Made by a program: the position numbers and the translations under genes
Assembly (NCBI RefSeq): GCF_000485595.1
Contig: NW_014577178.1
Coordinates: 437,547-481,341, forward strand
Direction: 5' to 3'
Length of the DNA stretch: 43,795 nucleotides
DNA from: Priapulus caudatus
Taxonomy: Eukaryota > Priapulida > Priapulimorpha > Priapulimorphida > Priapulidae
Notes under the pieces: generated by a model
Databases searched by the model: none
What the model was told of the DNA's origin: nothing
What the model saw: only the letters and a program-made list of their open reading frames with translations
Part shown: positions 1 to 12,800 of the stretch, piece by piece
How positions within the stretch are numbered: the first letter of the stretch is position 1
How the letters are laid out: each line of letters starts with the position of its first letter

Positions 1-2147
1 CGTCCGATGTCATCGTGATTTTTGTGTATGGTGCACAAAGTGGTGCCCCAAACAGTTTTCTTGTTTGATTTGTGTTGGCTATATAGAATATACATACAAT
101 ATAGGGAAAATAAATAATATTATGTTCATGTATATTATGTTTGAAAAAATCATTATTAAACTGCGAATAGCATATTTGTGTTTTTTTAATTTCTGTCAAC
201 AAATAATGTTGTGTCTTATCCCCTTCAGGAGATAAATCAGAAGGCTAGATCAACTAAACGATAAACAATTAGATGGTGGGTCAGACCAGTGCCATCGGAA
301 GGAAAACGAAAGAGAAAAAAGCATGAAAAAAGATTATACTGAGTAAACTCCGCTTTAAGTTACAAGGATTTCCATGGCTGCCACTAATAATTTTCGCCAT
401 TGCTCGTTTAACGCGGCAAATGTTCGGCGCTATATGCGGCCTAGCTGGCTCTGGGCCGCCACGCAAGAATTTTCGAATTCATGGCGCGGTTTTGTTGTAT
501 CGAGCGTCTTGATTACATTGAATGCACCGGCACAATTAGGGCAGTGATAAAAGGGTATATAAGTCATGGAAAAGTAAACACGAAACGGCTAAATGTACTT
601 TTCATACATTTTATTTTGTGACAAATACACACAAGCAAATATACTACTTGCTGTGCTGGAAATTTCGTGACGCTAGACTAGTTTAACGTGTGTGTTAGCT
701 TACCGCAGAGTTTTTGAACCTCTGAAAACAAGGTGAATAGGCCACATGCAGCTGACTGAATCTTAGACTTGTACAGCAGGGATGCTCCAACATATTCTGA
801 AATAATTAAACAAATGATCTACTCACAGACTTACATCATATCAAATCAAACAACCCACTCATCCATATGTCATAACAAATGTTAGTTCACAAACCAGTAA
901 AAAATTACCATTAATAACCATGATAATATCAGACAAGAAAATTATCTCAAACAGTGGCTACCAGGGTCTTGTTAACTTTTGAACAAAGGCGGTAATTTGA
1001 ACAACATGAATAGGGCAGGTAACTGTTTTTCGCGGCACGGACGGTAGGCGGAGACGGCGCGAAGGGCGGCGAAAAACGCCTGCCTAGGGGGTCGCCGGGG
1101 CATTGCAACTCCCCGAAAAAAATTTCTGATTTGACCCCACAAATAGTCGCCATATTTTGATGATAGTTCGTAGAATTTGGTAGGAAAATATTATTATAGT
1201 ATTAATCTATAAAGAAAAAACCGCCCGTGCACTAGAGTTAGGTCTTGGTTGAATGTTTTAAAATAAACTTTCGTTGTTAGATAGGAAAATATATGATAAT
1301 TAGTTAGTATCTATTATTAAAAAAGAAAAACGCCGCCCGTGGCCACAGGAGTTAGTTCTTGGGTTGGACAGATATTTAAAAATAAACTTTCGCTTTGTTT
1401 AGATAGGAAAATATATGCATATTAATATCTATTATAGAAAAGCAAAAACCCGCCGCTGCACATGAGTTAGTACCTTGGGTTGGAAGTATTTTAAAATAAA
1501 CTTCGTTTTTTCAAATATGGATTTAAATAGTTTTACCGGCGCTGATAGCCCGGTAACATAATTGCATGATTTTGTCTTTGCATGCGGTTCTAAGACATTT
1601 TATTGTTATTTCAAACAATTACTTTTACTCAAGCAACAACGGTAGGCATCATGAGAGTGAGAATAAACACTAAAAAACGCTGAAAACAACTCGCAATGAT
1701 CGCTTTAAAAAACTCTGAAAACACATCACTGGCATAACTGATTTCTCAGCAGCGTAGCATGTTCAGGGATATACATGTGTTCATGCTCCTACGATACAGT
1801 CCATCGTAAATGGATGAGCAAGTAAACTATTTTAAATGAGAAAACATTGGGAATTCATAACATAGTCTAACAATATACAGTAGTAGTAGTAGTAGTAGTA
1901 ATAAATGTCACATACACACACGCACGCCTGCACGCCCGTACGCCCGCACAAACACACTCATGCACGCACGCACACACACACACACACACATATATATTAA
2001 TATTTCAATCGGATAAATATCATGGTCATTCACATATCTAAGCCTTCATGTATATAAATGAGAAAAATCATAATAGTAAACAAATGGAGATATTGGTATA
2101 AGAACATGTTACCAATCAATTCCTATATTATATATACATATACTCAC
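1..2147. other. IFT46 intron sequence (no exon found)
   Basis: AT-rich sequence with a GC-richer patch at about 1020-1100, a degenerate roughly 110-bp tandem repeat (1181-1555), a GTA microsatellite near 1880 and a CA/CACG tract (about 1910-1990). No open frame resembling the missing IFT46 C-terminus was found on the minus strand. Confidence 0.6.
1181..1555. repeat. about 110-bp repeat, three degenerate tandem copies
   Basis: Copies begin near 1181, 1283 and 1403. Each contains a TAGGAAAATAT start, a CCGCCCGTGCAC-like core, GAGTTAG..TTGGTTGG and AAAATAAACTTCG. A fourth copy, including the following TTTACCGCC..GATAGCCGGTAAC segment, occurs at 9885-10060. Copies differ largely by one-base insertions. 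Confidence 0.7.
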
Positions 2148-2208
2148 TGCAAATCATTTCTGCATAGGTGGAGAGATCAACATCGAGGTCAGCACTAGGC
2201 AGCTCAAT
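2148..2208 (-). CDS. IFT46: IFT46 core exon, last one visible
   Basis: Encodes IELPSADLDVDLSTYAEMIC and ends in phase 1 at a GTGAGT donor. In other species the next residues start the final IFT52-contacting helices; no exon matching them was found to the left. Confidence 0.9.
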
Positions 2209-3826
2209 CTGAATTAAAATAATTACCCAAGCAAGTTATCAACACATTCAAGGAAAATTCACAGAATTCACGTTAGAGGGGGAAAATGCAGGGTGGATGT
2301 CTATTACTATATTTCCATATAAAAAAATATGCCGTTTCCCAGTTCGTCTTATGAAATTGCAATTTTGACTTTCTAGCATCCCAGTTGGTTTATATTCTCA
2401 AATCTCGAAAAATGTATATATGGTATTTTCCAGTTTCAATTGCAAGGAAATGTGTTTTACCTCTTTCAGTAAGTCCTCTATTTCCGGTGGCCATTCTTCC
2501 ATCAGAGTGTCAATCTCAGGCATGTTTCTACGACCATGTAAAACACACATTTATTCACATAAAAATCTTAACAACATTAAGAAATTATAATTATTATAAA
2601 TAAACTGTCCGATGATGACAAACACGACTAGACCACAGAACAACTTATACCATAACCTGTAACTTTCCATTTAGTTACCAAATTCTTGCTCATATTTTTA
2701 GAGAATAATTTCCCACAAGATTCTGTCATCATGCAACTTTCAATCAAACACCACATCTTAAGGTTTACTAGCTAGATCAAGAATAGGCAAATAATAAAAT
2801 CTGTACTTTTTATTAATTGCATATCTAATTAAAGTCCCCTATTGCAGTTAATTGTGTATCTGAACCAGTAAATTACTTATACTACCATACTCTATCTATT
2901 TAATATATAAAACTACTATTAAAATATATTCCTTCTGCTTATACCTTGTATAGTGCACAGTAGGAGGTGGCTTGTTCCTGTGGAGATCGCTAATGCTGTT
3001 AATCCAGCTGTCTATTGCCTTTGGATTTCTGTCAGCATTCTCTATATTCTTCACTGCCTTTTGATGTAACAAAAACACTTGCAAATATTTCAAGAGAGGC
3101 TGCTTGACCCAAGCGTATGGGATTTGATTACTTAGTTACAATTACTTAATTTAAAGTTTTTACTCATAAAAAAATCAATAAATAACAGATTGCATAAATG
3201 CTATGACACTATTTGTTAGTCATGCATGATATTGTGGCACAATATGCATGGTACTCAACGTCGTTTGATATGGTCATGTAGCATTGTTTGGTTTGTTGAA
3301 CATACCATCGTTTTGAGTGTTGATTGCTTGGAGACAGCTCTTAGCTGCAGGTCCAGCACAGTGGCATCTGACTGCTTAGAGCTGGGCTCATCTAAAGCAG
3401 TTAACCCCAAAATGTCTTTTGATCCATCCGGACGAGGAACCTGTGTGTTAATTTCATGTTACAGAGCATATTTCAACTGCTATCTCATGATCCACGCACA
3501 TAAAGGTGATAAACTTACTGGTTCTTGTACATATTTCAACATCACATGAAAAGTTGTACAGTAGTCATAGTTACCTAATAAGGTTTTAATACACTGGCAG
3601 CTACATTGTCTTATTATATTAAAAATTTAACGTTCATTAAATTATATTCGAGGTATATAATACCTTGAGGCAGAGATTTAGATCCCTTTGATATGTTCAA
3701 GTTAGATAAAACTGGTCAAACATACTAACACATGTTGTGATCATATCAATGAGAACTAAATGAATATGGAACTTACAAACGATTTAACAATACAAATTAA
3801 AAACCTATCAACTTACTCAGCACACA

Positions 3827-3894
<68 letters not shown>

Positions 3895-6800
3895 CGAACG
3901 CACGCACAGACTGTAAGTGCAGTACAATTACACGAAAAGGCCTAATTATGTGTAGTCATGCAAAACATGGTTAGAATACCTAGTTATATAATGCTTAAGT
4001 GATATTGTTATAATATAATAATATATTGATATAATGCTTAAGTTATATAATATTAAATGATATTAATTGTCATTAGAATTGTGGTGGTTCTAACTACCCC
4101 TCTTCTATATATCTCTAGTTGTTGAGCCAAATTAGTCCGTACTCGCATAACTAGAGAACTCCGCGGCCTAGAGGAAAACTAAATATATTTTCAGAATCAG
4201 CACGCCTGGGAGAACGTTTGGTTCTGGCAGAAACAAAAATTTAAAAAAGTTAAAAAGTTAAAAATTGATAAAAATTCTATTCATCAATTACGTATATTAC
4301 GAATAGATATCAAATCTATTCATCAATTCATCAATCACGTACGTGTGAATCCATGGTGTATACCCTTAACGGCGCAGTGGCCTAATCGCTAGAACATCCG
4401 TCTCCTACACCGGGATTCCAGGTTCGAGTCCCAGCTGGGGAACTTATTTTCCCCTTCTTTCCTTTTTTCCCCTTTACCTACCTCTTTAGTATGTATTATT
4501 TTTAATTTTTTACTTTTTACTTTTTATTTTTAATGTCTTTTATCTTTTGATTTCTTTTTTTTTTTACTGTTTGGGATGGGATGGGATGGCATGCGATGGG
4601 ATGGGATGGGATGGCATGGCATGGGATTGGATGAGATGGGATGGGATGGGATGGGATGGGATGCGGTGCGATGGAATGGGATGGGATTGGATGGGATACA
4701 GAGCGATGGGATGGGATGGCATGGCATGGGATGGCATGGCATGTCATGGGATGGCATGGCATGGGATGGCATGGGATGAGATGGGATGAGACAGGATGGG
4801 ATGGGATATGGGATGGGATGCGGTGCGATGGGATGGGATGGGATGGCATGGAATGGGATGGATGGATGGATGCATAGATGGATGCATGGATAGATAAATA
4901 GTTAGATTTTTTTGGGTATTTTCCTTTCAACCAAGCGGTCACCAACTGAGTAACACCACTGATTTCCCCGGGCAACGCCGGGTATCCCGCTAGTTCATTA
5001 ATAAAGGACATAAGAATACAGGTAGCTATACTGAATAATTCATAAACACATTATTTATAAAGAATAACATTTCTATTACAAAAGTAGGATTATACGGACA
5101 GTCAAACCTGTGTTAATGGTCACCTCTACAGAACGGACACCTGTCTATCAAGAACCATTTTGTCCTTGAATGAGCCTCACAAACAGGTTTGTCCGTAACA
5201 TCTAAGTTTCATACAATTCTACAAAAATATCACGATCAAACTAGGTTATGCCAGAAATATGAAACACACCCTGAAACTTGTTGAAGTAAATGTGAGACAC
5301 ATATGAAATCACTTACTTTGATGAAGGCGTCAATATCCCCAATGGCTGGAATGAAGTCAGGAATAAATGGCTTGAGCGTATGCTCCAGCTCTATGGACTG
5401 AGGTGTGTACCTACACAGTACAGGTGACTACACTATAAATCCATTACATTTTCTTTTCACTAGAAAGCAGCAGGCAATTTACTTAATTGAGTTGCACTTC
5501 ACAAAAAGTTCGACTTTTTACATCGATTATGAACAGGATAAGATCAGAAAACTATGCTCAAAAGAATACGAGTGTCTGGACGAATGCACTTTATATAATT
5601 GATATCTTGGCAGACATACATCGGGAATAATTACAGATACAGTAACTAAATTTACAAATACAAACACGCACGTATACACGCATGATATCTTGGCAGACAT
5701 ACATCGGGAATAATTACAGATACAGTAACTAAATTTACAAATACAAACACGCACGTATACACGCACGAACATTATCCCATGGGTATTTGGGAAACTGCCT
5801 GCCATCACTTCATTATCATTATTAAGGATGAAAGAAAATGCATCATGCTGTCAAGAAATCTCAGATAGTTTTACCAAATGCACTAACATGCCAAAAACTT
5901 GCATGAACTAACATTAAAAATTGCTTTATTTCATTGCATTTATTTTATCCGAAAAAACACATTCAAATGTTCTTTACAATAAATCTGTAGTTGGATTGTG
6001 TTGTAAAGGGGCATGCTACAGATAACTAACAATATTACATACCTTGAGATGTACTGAAACAGTTCTTTAATCTCGGCTGACACAGCAAGATTGGTATACT
6101 CCGCTGGGTCATAAGCTCTGTGACAGCATAAACACAGTCTTTAACTAAATGAGTTCAACCTTAAGATGTATCCTTTATAGAACCAAGTGAAGTAATCCTA
6201 TGGCTAATTCTTACTTGAACTTTTCGTAGCCGATTTTATGTTTTATGTTACCATAGAAGCCTAACATGTCCAAGGTTTCCGTCATCACGTTTCCCTTTTG
6301 TAAAACGTCTTTATGTTTGATATATTTTGGTATTCACTAAACCTTCTGTTCCCATACGGGAAAACAAACAACTGTAGTTCTATCTGCAGGGGTATAAATT
6401 AACTTTTGAACAAGGGAGTCCAACGGACTCCCTGCCCTTAAAAAGAAGGAGTCCGCAGTCTGAAGTTCAAAACTAAAGATATTAACAATAACGCATGTGC
6501 TAGCTTGTTTTGAAGATTCATGCAGTTGCACGTCTGCCAAAATTTTCTTTGGACATTTGCTGAAAAAATCCGGTAATACCGCGAGGCTGTGCTCTGGAAC
6601 GAACTAGTTAGTATATAGCAGAATTTTCAGCAGGTCACATGGACTCCTGCATATGTCAAATCAGGGAGTCCGACAGTAAATCATGGAGTATTTGACTCCT
6701 GACTCGCGTTAATTTCGCACCCTGTATCTGCATCCCTGATTGTCCACACTGGCCTTACCCTTCCAGAGGCACTGTTGGTTCATCATCCTCGTCATCGTCA

Positions 6801-9800
6801 TCATCATCATCTTCATCATCATCATCATCCTCACTATCATCTTCCTGATCTCCTTCACCACTGAATCTTTTTGACTAGAATTTAAAATTAAAAAAAACGA
6901 GTTCAACTGTCAGCAAGCTGAAGCCAACTTAGTACAGTAATCGCTGAACTTAATAATGTTGAACCAATGAATGTTATACATACCCAAAAGTTAATGTACC
7001 TATAGCACAAACAAATGACGTTAATGGTATATTATAACTGTACATAACATTATTTAATTGTACCCTATTCTGCCTAGCATCAAGCAAGCTAGACTGGTAA
7101 TCTCGGCTATAGGCAGTTGCTAGCCATCTAGTAAACTACACCGTCATTAACAGCCATGTCCAATAGTCCATTCATGGCCTAGCAAAGAAATATTCACGGG
7201 GTATGAAAGTGATGAGACACCGAAAACCAGTCTGGCCACCAGCACAGATATCTCACGCCAGGAAAATTAACAGTTATTCATGACAAAGACACTGTGACAT
7301 TACGCGACAGTCATGTCATTCTTAGCAGTTTCCCACCTGCAAATAAGGCAAAACTATATTAAAGTTTTAGCAAGTGCAAACTCTGCTGTGATTACTATAT
7401 AAAATTATGAATCTTGATTTGTCTGCCATCTGTTTTGATTTGTCTGCACAATACATGTTCTCTGACACCATCAAAAAACACCATCTTAGCCTTCTGATTT
7501 GCAGCTGCCTGGTACTTCTGTTGTTGTTTTTGCAGCTGTTGCTCAATGCTCAATCTCACACCAAAGGATTAATTTGCAAATTGGAAATGTTCTGCCTTTG
7601 TCATTGATGACTGCCCACCAAAACAATCGATACAGATTTCTATTACATTGCAAGCGGTTTGGTCGCCAAACATCAAGAACGCTATAGATGTTGGTGATCT
7701 AGTCGCTGGCAATATTTCGTTAAAATTATATCATAAGGTACATCATATCAAGCAATTCAGTGACAATTTTGTTGCCAATGACAAAAATATGCTAGGAGTG
7801 TGCCAGCCATAACAAAAGGACAACGTTGCTGGCTAACATGCTAGGCAGTGGAGAGTTTAGTGTTGATATCATATGAATGACTGTTATGGCATTCTACATA
7901 CACGAATGAAACTTCTACAAGGAATGACCTAAAATATAAAGACAAATAAAATATGAATATGCTTGATGGTCAAGTTTGCATATGTTTCTTTTAACTAATA
8001 ATGCGATCACCAAGAAAAATGTGTATTTGTGAAAGGCAGTTTCATTTTCAGCAGCAGAATTTCCAAATGACGCTCTTTAGAAACTGCTCACACCAACCAA
8101 TACAGAACCAAAAACTATTCCCATAAACAACGTCTTTGTTTTAAAATTACTATCAATGTCTCGGTACTGAGCCTAAATAAACAGAAACGAAACGTCTTGC
8201 AAAACTATCCTATTATGATATGAATCATTCATTGGCCTACAAACGAAATTGAACATCCATTAACACAGCAAGAGAAAATTATCAGAAAAGCAAACGACGG
8301 CAGTAGCACACAAGCATATACCTCATCAACAGGTTTGAAGAAGGTCTTCACTTTCTGTAGAAATCCACCAGACTTCTGGATACGAGAAAGACACTATGAT
8401 ATACATATATCTATATTTAACCGGCCACTGCCAAACAATATCAGGGAAGAAACAAGACAACAACAAATGAAATTTGTAGCAAATATTCTATTGACATTGT
8501 TACCATAGCAGTCAAAATTATAATAGCTGCTTTGAATGAAATGATAAATTTATGTATCTGGGACCGGTTTCACAAAGCGTAATTAACTTTAATTATAATT
8601 AAAGGCCTAATTACGCTTCATGAAACCGTTCCCCTGAATTAATAAAAACGAAGGATTTCTTTGTGTGCCCGTGTGTGTGTGTACATCATCTGGCATAAAC
8701 AAAAACCTTCTTTTATTCACTCCTGATATTTTCTTGAACATATCAACACTCATATAGACGTGTTACTATATATATATATATATAGGAAAATACGCGTGGT
8801 TTTAACCATGTGTGCATAATCAATATGCCGTTTTTCTTTTACCAATGCAAAAAAATTTAGAAGTTTGTCTGTTAATTATAATAAACCAAATGAATTATAT
8901 TATACATAACACAAAATTAAACAAAACAACACACAAGACTGACATTAAATAAAACGAAAGAATTAATATTTTTTTATTAATATTATATTATATAATTATA
9001 TATTAATATTATAAGAATTAAAAAACTAACAATTTTCTACAAAGCCTACTCTACTCTGCCTACAGGTGCACAATTTCATTGTTATTCGTTTGTAATGGTA
9101 ATATCTATAAGATAGATAAAGAATTTGTAAGAAAATAACACACGCACAAACACCCAAGGTATTAGTCAAAAAGTAAAATGTGCATGTCTTACTGCATTTC
9201 ATGGCAGATTGGTAAATTATATAGACAGGTAAACGTCAGTATATATAGATGCTATCCCCTGCCTTGTAAAAGTAGTAACGATAACTAGAAAATTTGCAAT
9301 GCAGACAAACTTTTACCCATACAGAACGGAGCATACTCAATACTCATTGTTGGGCCTGTTATTGGGTTTGAAATCCATTGCTATTAAGCCTGGCGCACAC
9401 GTGAGTAATTTTACTCAAGTAAAATGATGCATGCATCAAAATACTCAACGAAAATCCACCGCACACGTGAGTATTTTGACGCATGCGTCAAAATTTATAC
9501 TCAACGAAAATCCGCCGCACACGTGAGTATTTTGACGCATGCATCCTTTTACTTGAGTAAAATTACTCACGTGTGCGCCGGGCATTAGCAATAAGTTATC
9601 ATCCACGATTTACAAGCATATAAATATTTCTTAATTATGAGGAAATTATTCGACTGGCAAGCATATTTATGGCTGTGGTTAGAACACTGATTTTGGTATC
9701 AGACTTTTAATATCGAAGCAAAACACCACCTATCGAAGTGACATGATAGGCACCACCAGAGCACGTATATCATGTATGATACAGGCCCGTAGCCAGCTTT

Positions 9801-12800
9801 CTATTGGGGGGGTTCGTTTTTCAATGTTGGCAATTTGCTCGGCAGGGGCGTGTACAGGATTTGTACCAGGGGGGAATATATGATATTAAGTATCTATTAT
9901 AAAAAGAAAAACCCGCCCGTGCACAGAGTTAGTCTTGGGTTGGAAGTATTTAAAATAAACTTCGTTTTTTCAAATATGGATTAAATATTTTACCGCCTTG
10001 ATAGCCGGTAACAAATTGCGCGATAGGCGGTAAAAATAACCGGTTACCGGCTATTAACAAGAACCCTGGGCTACTAATCATCACAAACCCAATTACTCCT
10101 AACAAACCTGCTACTTATATCTGCCATCTAGTGGCTCTTTAAAACGATCATTGCGAGAATTTTGCTCAGAAAAACTAAATATAGCTGAATATAGTCTCAC
10201 CTGACAGCGAAAATATCACTGATTACACCAACATTCAAAACACCAATATTTTATGCAGTTATAGCATAGAAAAATTGATTTGACCACATCATACCAGCAA
10301 TACATTTTTTCGAGTCAGGACTTTCAAAAATCACAAATGGAGTCTCAAACAAGCGAACATAATTAAAACAAAGGGGTATCTATTTGTGTGTGATAAATAT
10401 TCTCGCTGGCGGTACGCAACGAGGATTTGATCCATTTCTCTCTCCGTCTTCGTTATAGTCCCTAGGACTTTTGAAGACTAATATTTATGAGGTTACAACT
10501 TACACTCTTGTTTGTGTTACGCTACTATGCACCTCTGTGTTTACATCTGACCAAAAATATCTCCGGTGCGATTTTTGCATTACTGTACCCTTGCGGTACC
10601 GCGAGAAAGTGCGAGACATGACNNNNNNNNNNNNNNNNNNNNNNNNNCCCGACCCCCCCTGGCTACGGGCCTGTGATATACGTGTATGATATACGTGCTC
10701 TGGCTGATTATAAGTAGCTGGTTTGCAAATATTTTTTCGTGCAGATGCAGAATTATTCATATGTTCAAAGTACTATCACATTGCACTGTGCCAGCCATGA
10801 CATTTTCTATCATCCCATTTTGTCTGGTGTCATAAATTAGCATAAGACTAATATAGCATTGCTGCATTCACCTACTAAAGTAGCCATGTGTTGGTTATAA
10901 GTGTCTTTGCCATGAATATGCAGACATGATTCGACAAATAAAACCTATAAAGCTACAGAAAATATATAGCACACATCGATAGCACAACGTATGCACAGGA
11001 ATTGCTTTGTCACCTTGTTGTCGATTGCCGTTTCACCAATTATCTCGTTTTTGGATTGACCAAGTGCCTTAAACATATAAATGATGAATGAGAAATGTAT
11101 GGAAATGCGTTGTCATGATTTCGATCAGAAGAGCCGTTAAAGCCCAACGCACACACCCGAGCAAAACACCGGAACGTGGAGCAAAACATGTTTTGCTCGA
11201 TGTTCGTGGCTGTGTGCGGATTCCCGAAACAAGAAACATTGCTCAGCTGAGCGTGTTTCGCTGAACAAGCAATGTTTGATTCGCGGAGTGTGTTTTCGCC
11301 TGAGCGTACGTTTTGCTCGGGTGTGTGCGTCAATTGTTCTGCTACACAGCGAAACGCCATAGACGGTCTCCAATCAATATCGCTGGAAAACAAAATTTCG
11401 TGTTTTGCTCGGGTGTGTGCGTTGTACTTTAGAGGGGGTCAGCCCTATAGACCAAAGGTCCGATAGACCGAATATTGCAAAGGGTTAGGGTTAGGATTAG
11501 AGTTAGGGTTAGGGTTAGGGTTAGAGTTAGGGTTAGGGTAAAGCACAACGCACACACCCGAGCAAAACGCGAAATTTTGTTTTCCGGCGTTTCGCGTTCT
11601 GCTCGGCGAGCAAGCGCACACATGCCACCCGACACGGCACACAGCTGAGCAAAACATACAGAAACATTGCGTTCAGCGCCGCTGTCACATGACATCAAAA
11701 ATAGTCATCCAATGGACATCCAATTTTGTGTGTCATGTGATATTTTTAAGAATATTGATTGGAGACCGTCTGTGGCGTTTCGCTGTGTAGCAGAACGATT
11801 GACGCACACACCCGAGCGAAACGTACGATCAGGCGAAAACATGCTCCGCGGATCAAACATTGCTTGTTCAGCGAAACACGCTCAGCTGAGCAATGTTTCT
11901 TGTTTCGGGAATCCGCACACAGCCACGAACATCGAGCGAAACATGTTTTGAAACATTGCTTGTTCAGCGAAACACGCTCAGCTGAGCAATGTTTCTTGTT
12001 TCGGGAATCCGCACACAGCCACGAACATCGAGCGAAACATGTTTTGCTCCACGTTCCGGTGTTTTGCTCCACGTTCCGGTGTTTTGCTCGGGTGTGTGCG
12101 TTGGGCTTTAGGGTTAGGGTTAGGGTTAGGATTAGGGCATATATATATGGTTTATAGTGGCATCATATGATTTATAGTGGCATCGGTGGATGTCGGCATA
12201 TTCACGTTCGAATACGGCATCAGTGGATGTCCGGACGCGTAGCCTGGAGGCTAGGCGACCGATTCCGGACGTGTAGCCACTGCGTATTCGAATAAACCTT
12301 CGGTCTATCGGGCCTTCGGTCTATCGGACCTTCGGTCTATAGGGCTGTAACCGTTTAGAGTTATTGACCTATCCACTTGTTGACTTTATATTTATATTAT
12401 AAAGTGTTCCTTACGGACCTGCTGTTAACAAGCATAGCTAATTGCTGTGTCATATGACGATGTTTCTTTCCAATAAACCTATAGGCCCTACATATAATAT
12501 TGTATTCCAAACATGTGATCACAACATATTGCGAATCCAGTGAATCCAGCATGAACGCATTTTGTGTTATCACATTTTGTTTCAAAAATAGATAAGCTTA
12601 GATGTGGTCTTAATCTACTTTTACTTATTTTACTACTTTTTCTACCTTTACTTATGTTTTTTGAGAACATGTACATATACTGTATATATATAGTATAAGC
12701 ATAGAGCACACCTTATCTGGTAGTGGTCTTCCTACAGGTCGTGTAGGGGGCAGCTTTGTAGGCTAAACAATAACGTGAAGGTAGAAGTAAAAGTCACAGA

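Larger units (their letters stand above)
11435..12353. mobile_element. composite element with TTAGGG tracts and a nested MITE
   Basis: The outer ends (about 11440-11472 and 12314-12346) are inverted repeats containing CCCTATAGACC and GGTCCGATAGACCGAA. The heptamer TTTAGAG flanks both sides (11428-11434 and 12354-12360). Inside are telomere-like TTAGGG runs, MITE 2 and a 12180-12300 segment with its own inverted ATTCG..CGAAT motifs. Confidence 0.6.

Noticed and set aside
1821-2010. CRISPR-like or satellite array
   Set aside because: Only CA/CACG and GTA microsatellites; no spaced repeat-spacer structure anywhere in the window.
3760-3945. Ala-Arg-Thr-His repeat protein
   Set aside because: Translation of the (ACGC)n microsatellite.
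4371-4441. Functional tRNA-Arg(CCT)
   Set aside because: Both promoter boxes are good, but the acceptor stem pairs at only about four of seven positions.
4517-5011. Long His/Pro/Ser repeat frames on both strands
   Set aside because: Translation of a GGGAT minisatellite in several frames.
11746-12157. Open frames of about 110-130 codons on both strands
   Set aside because: They lie wholly within MITE 2 and reflect its tandem 93-bp duplication (93 is a multiple of 3).
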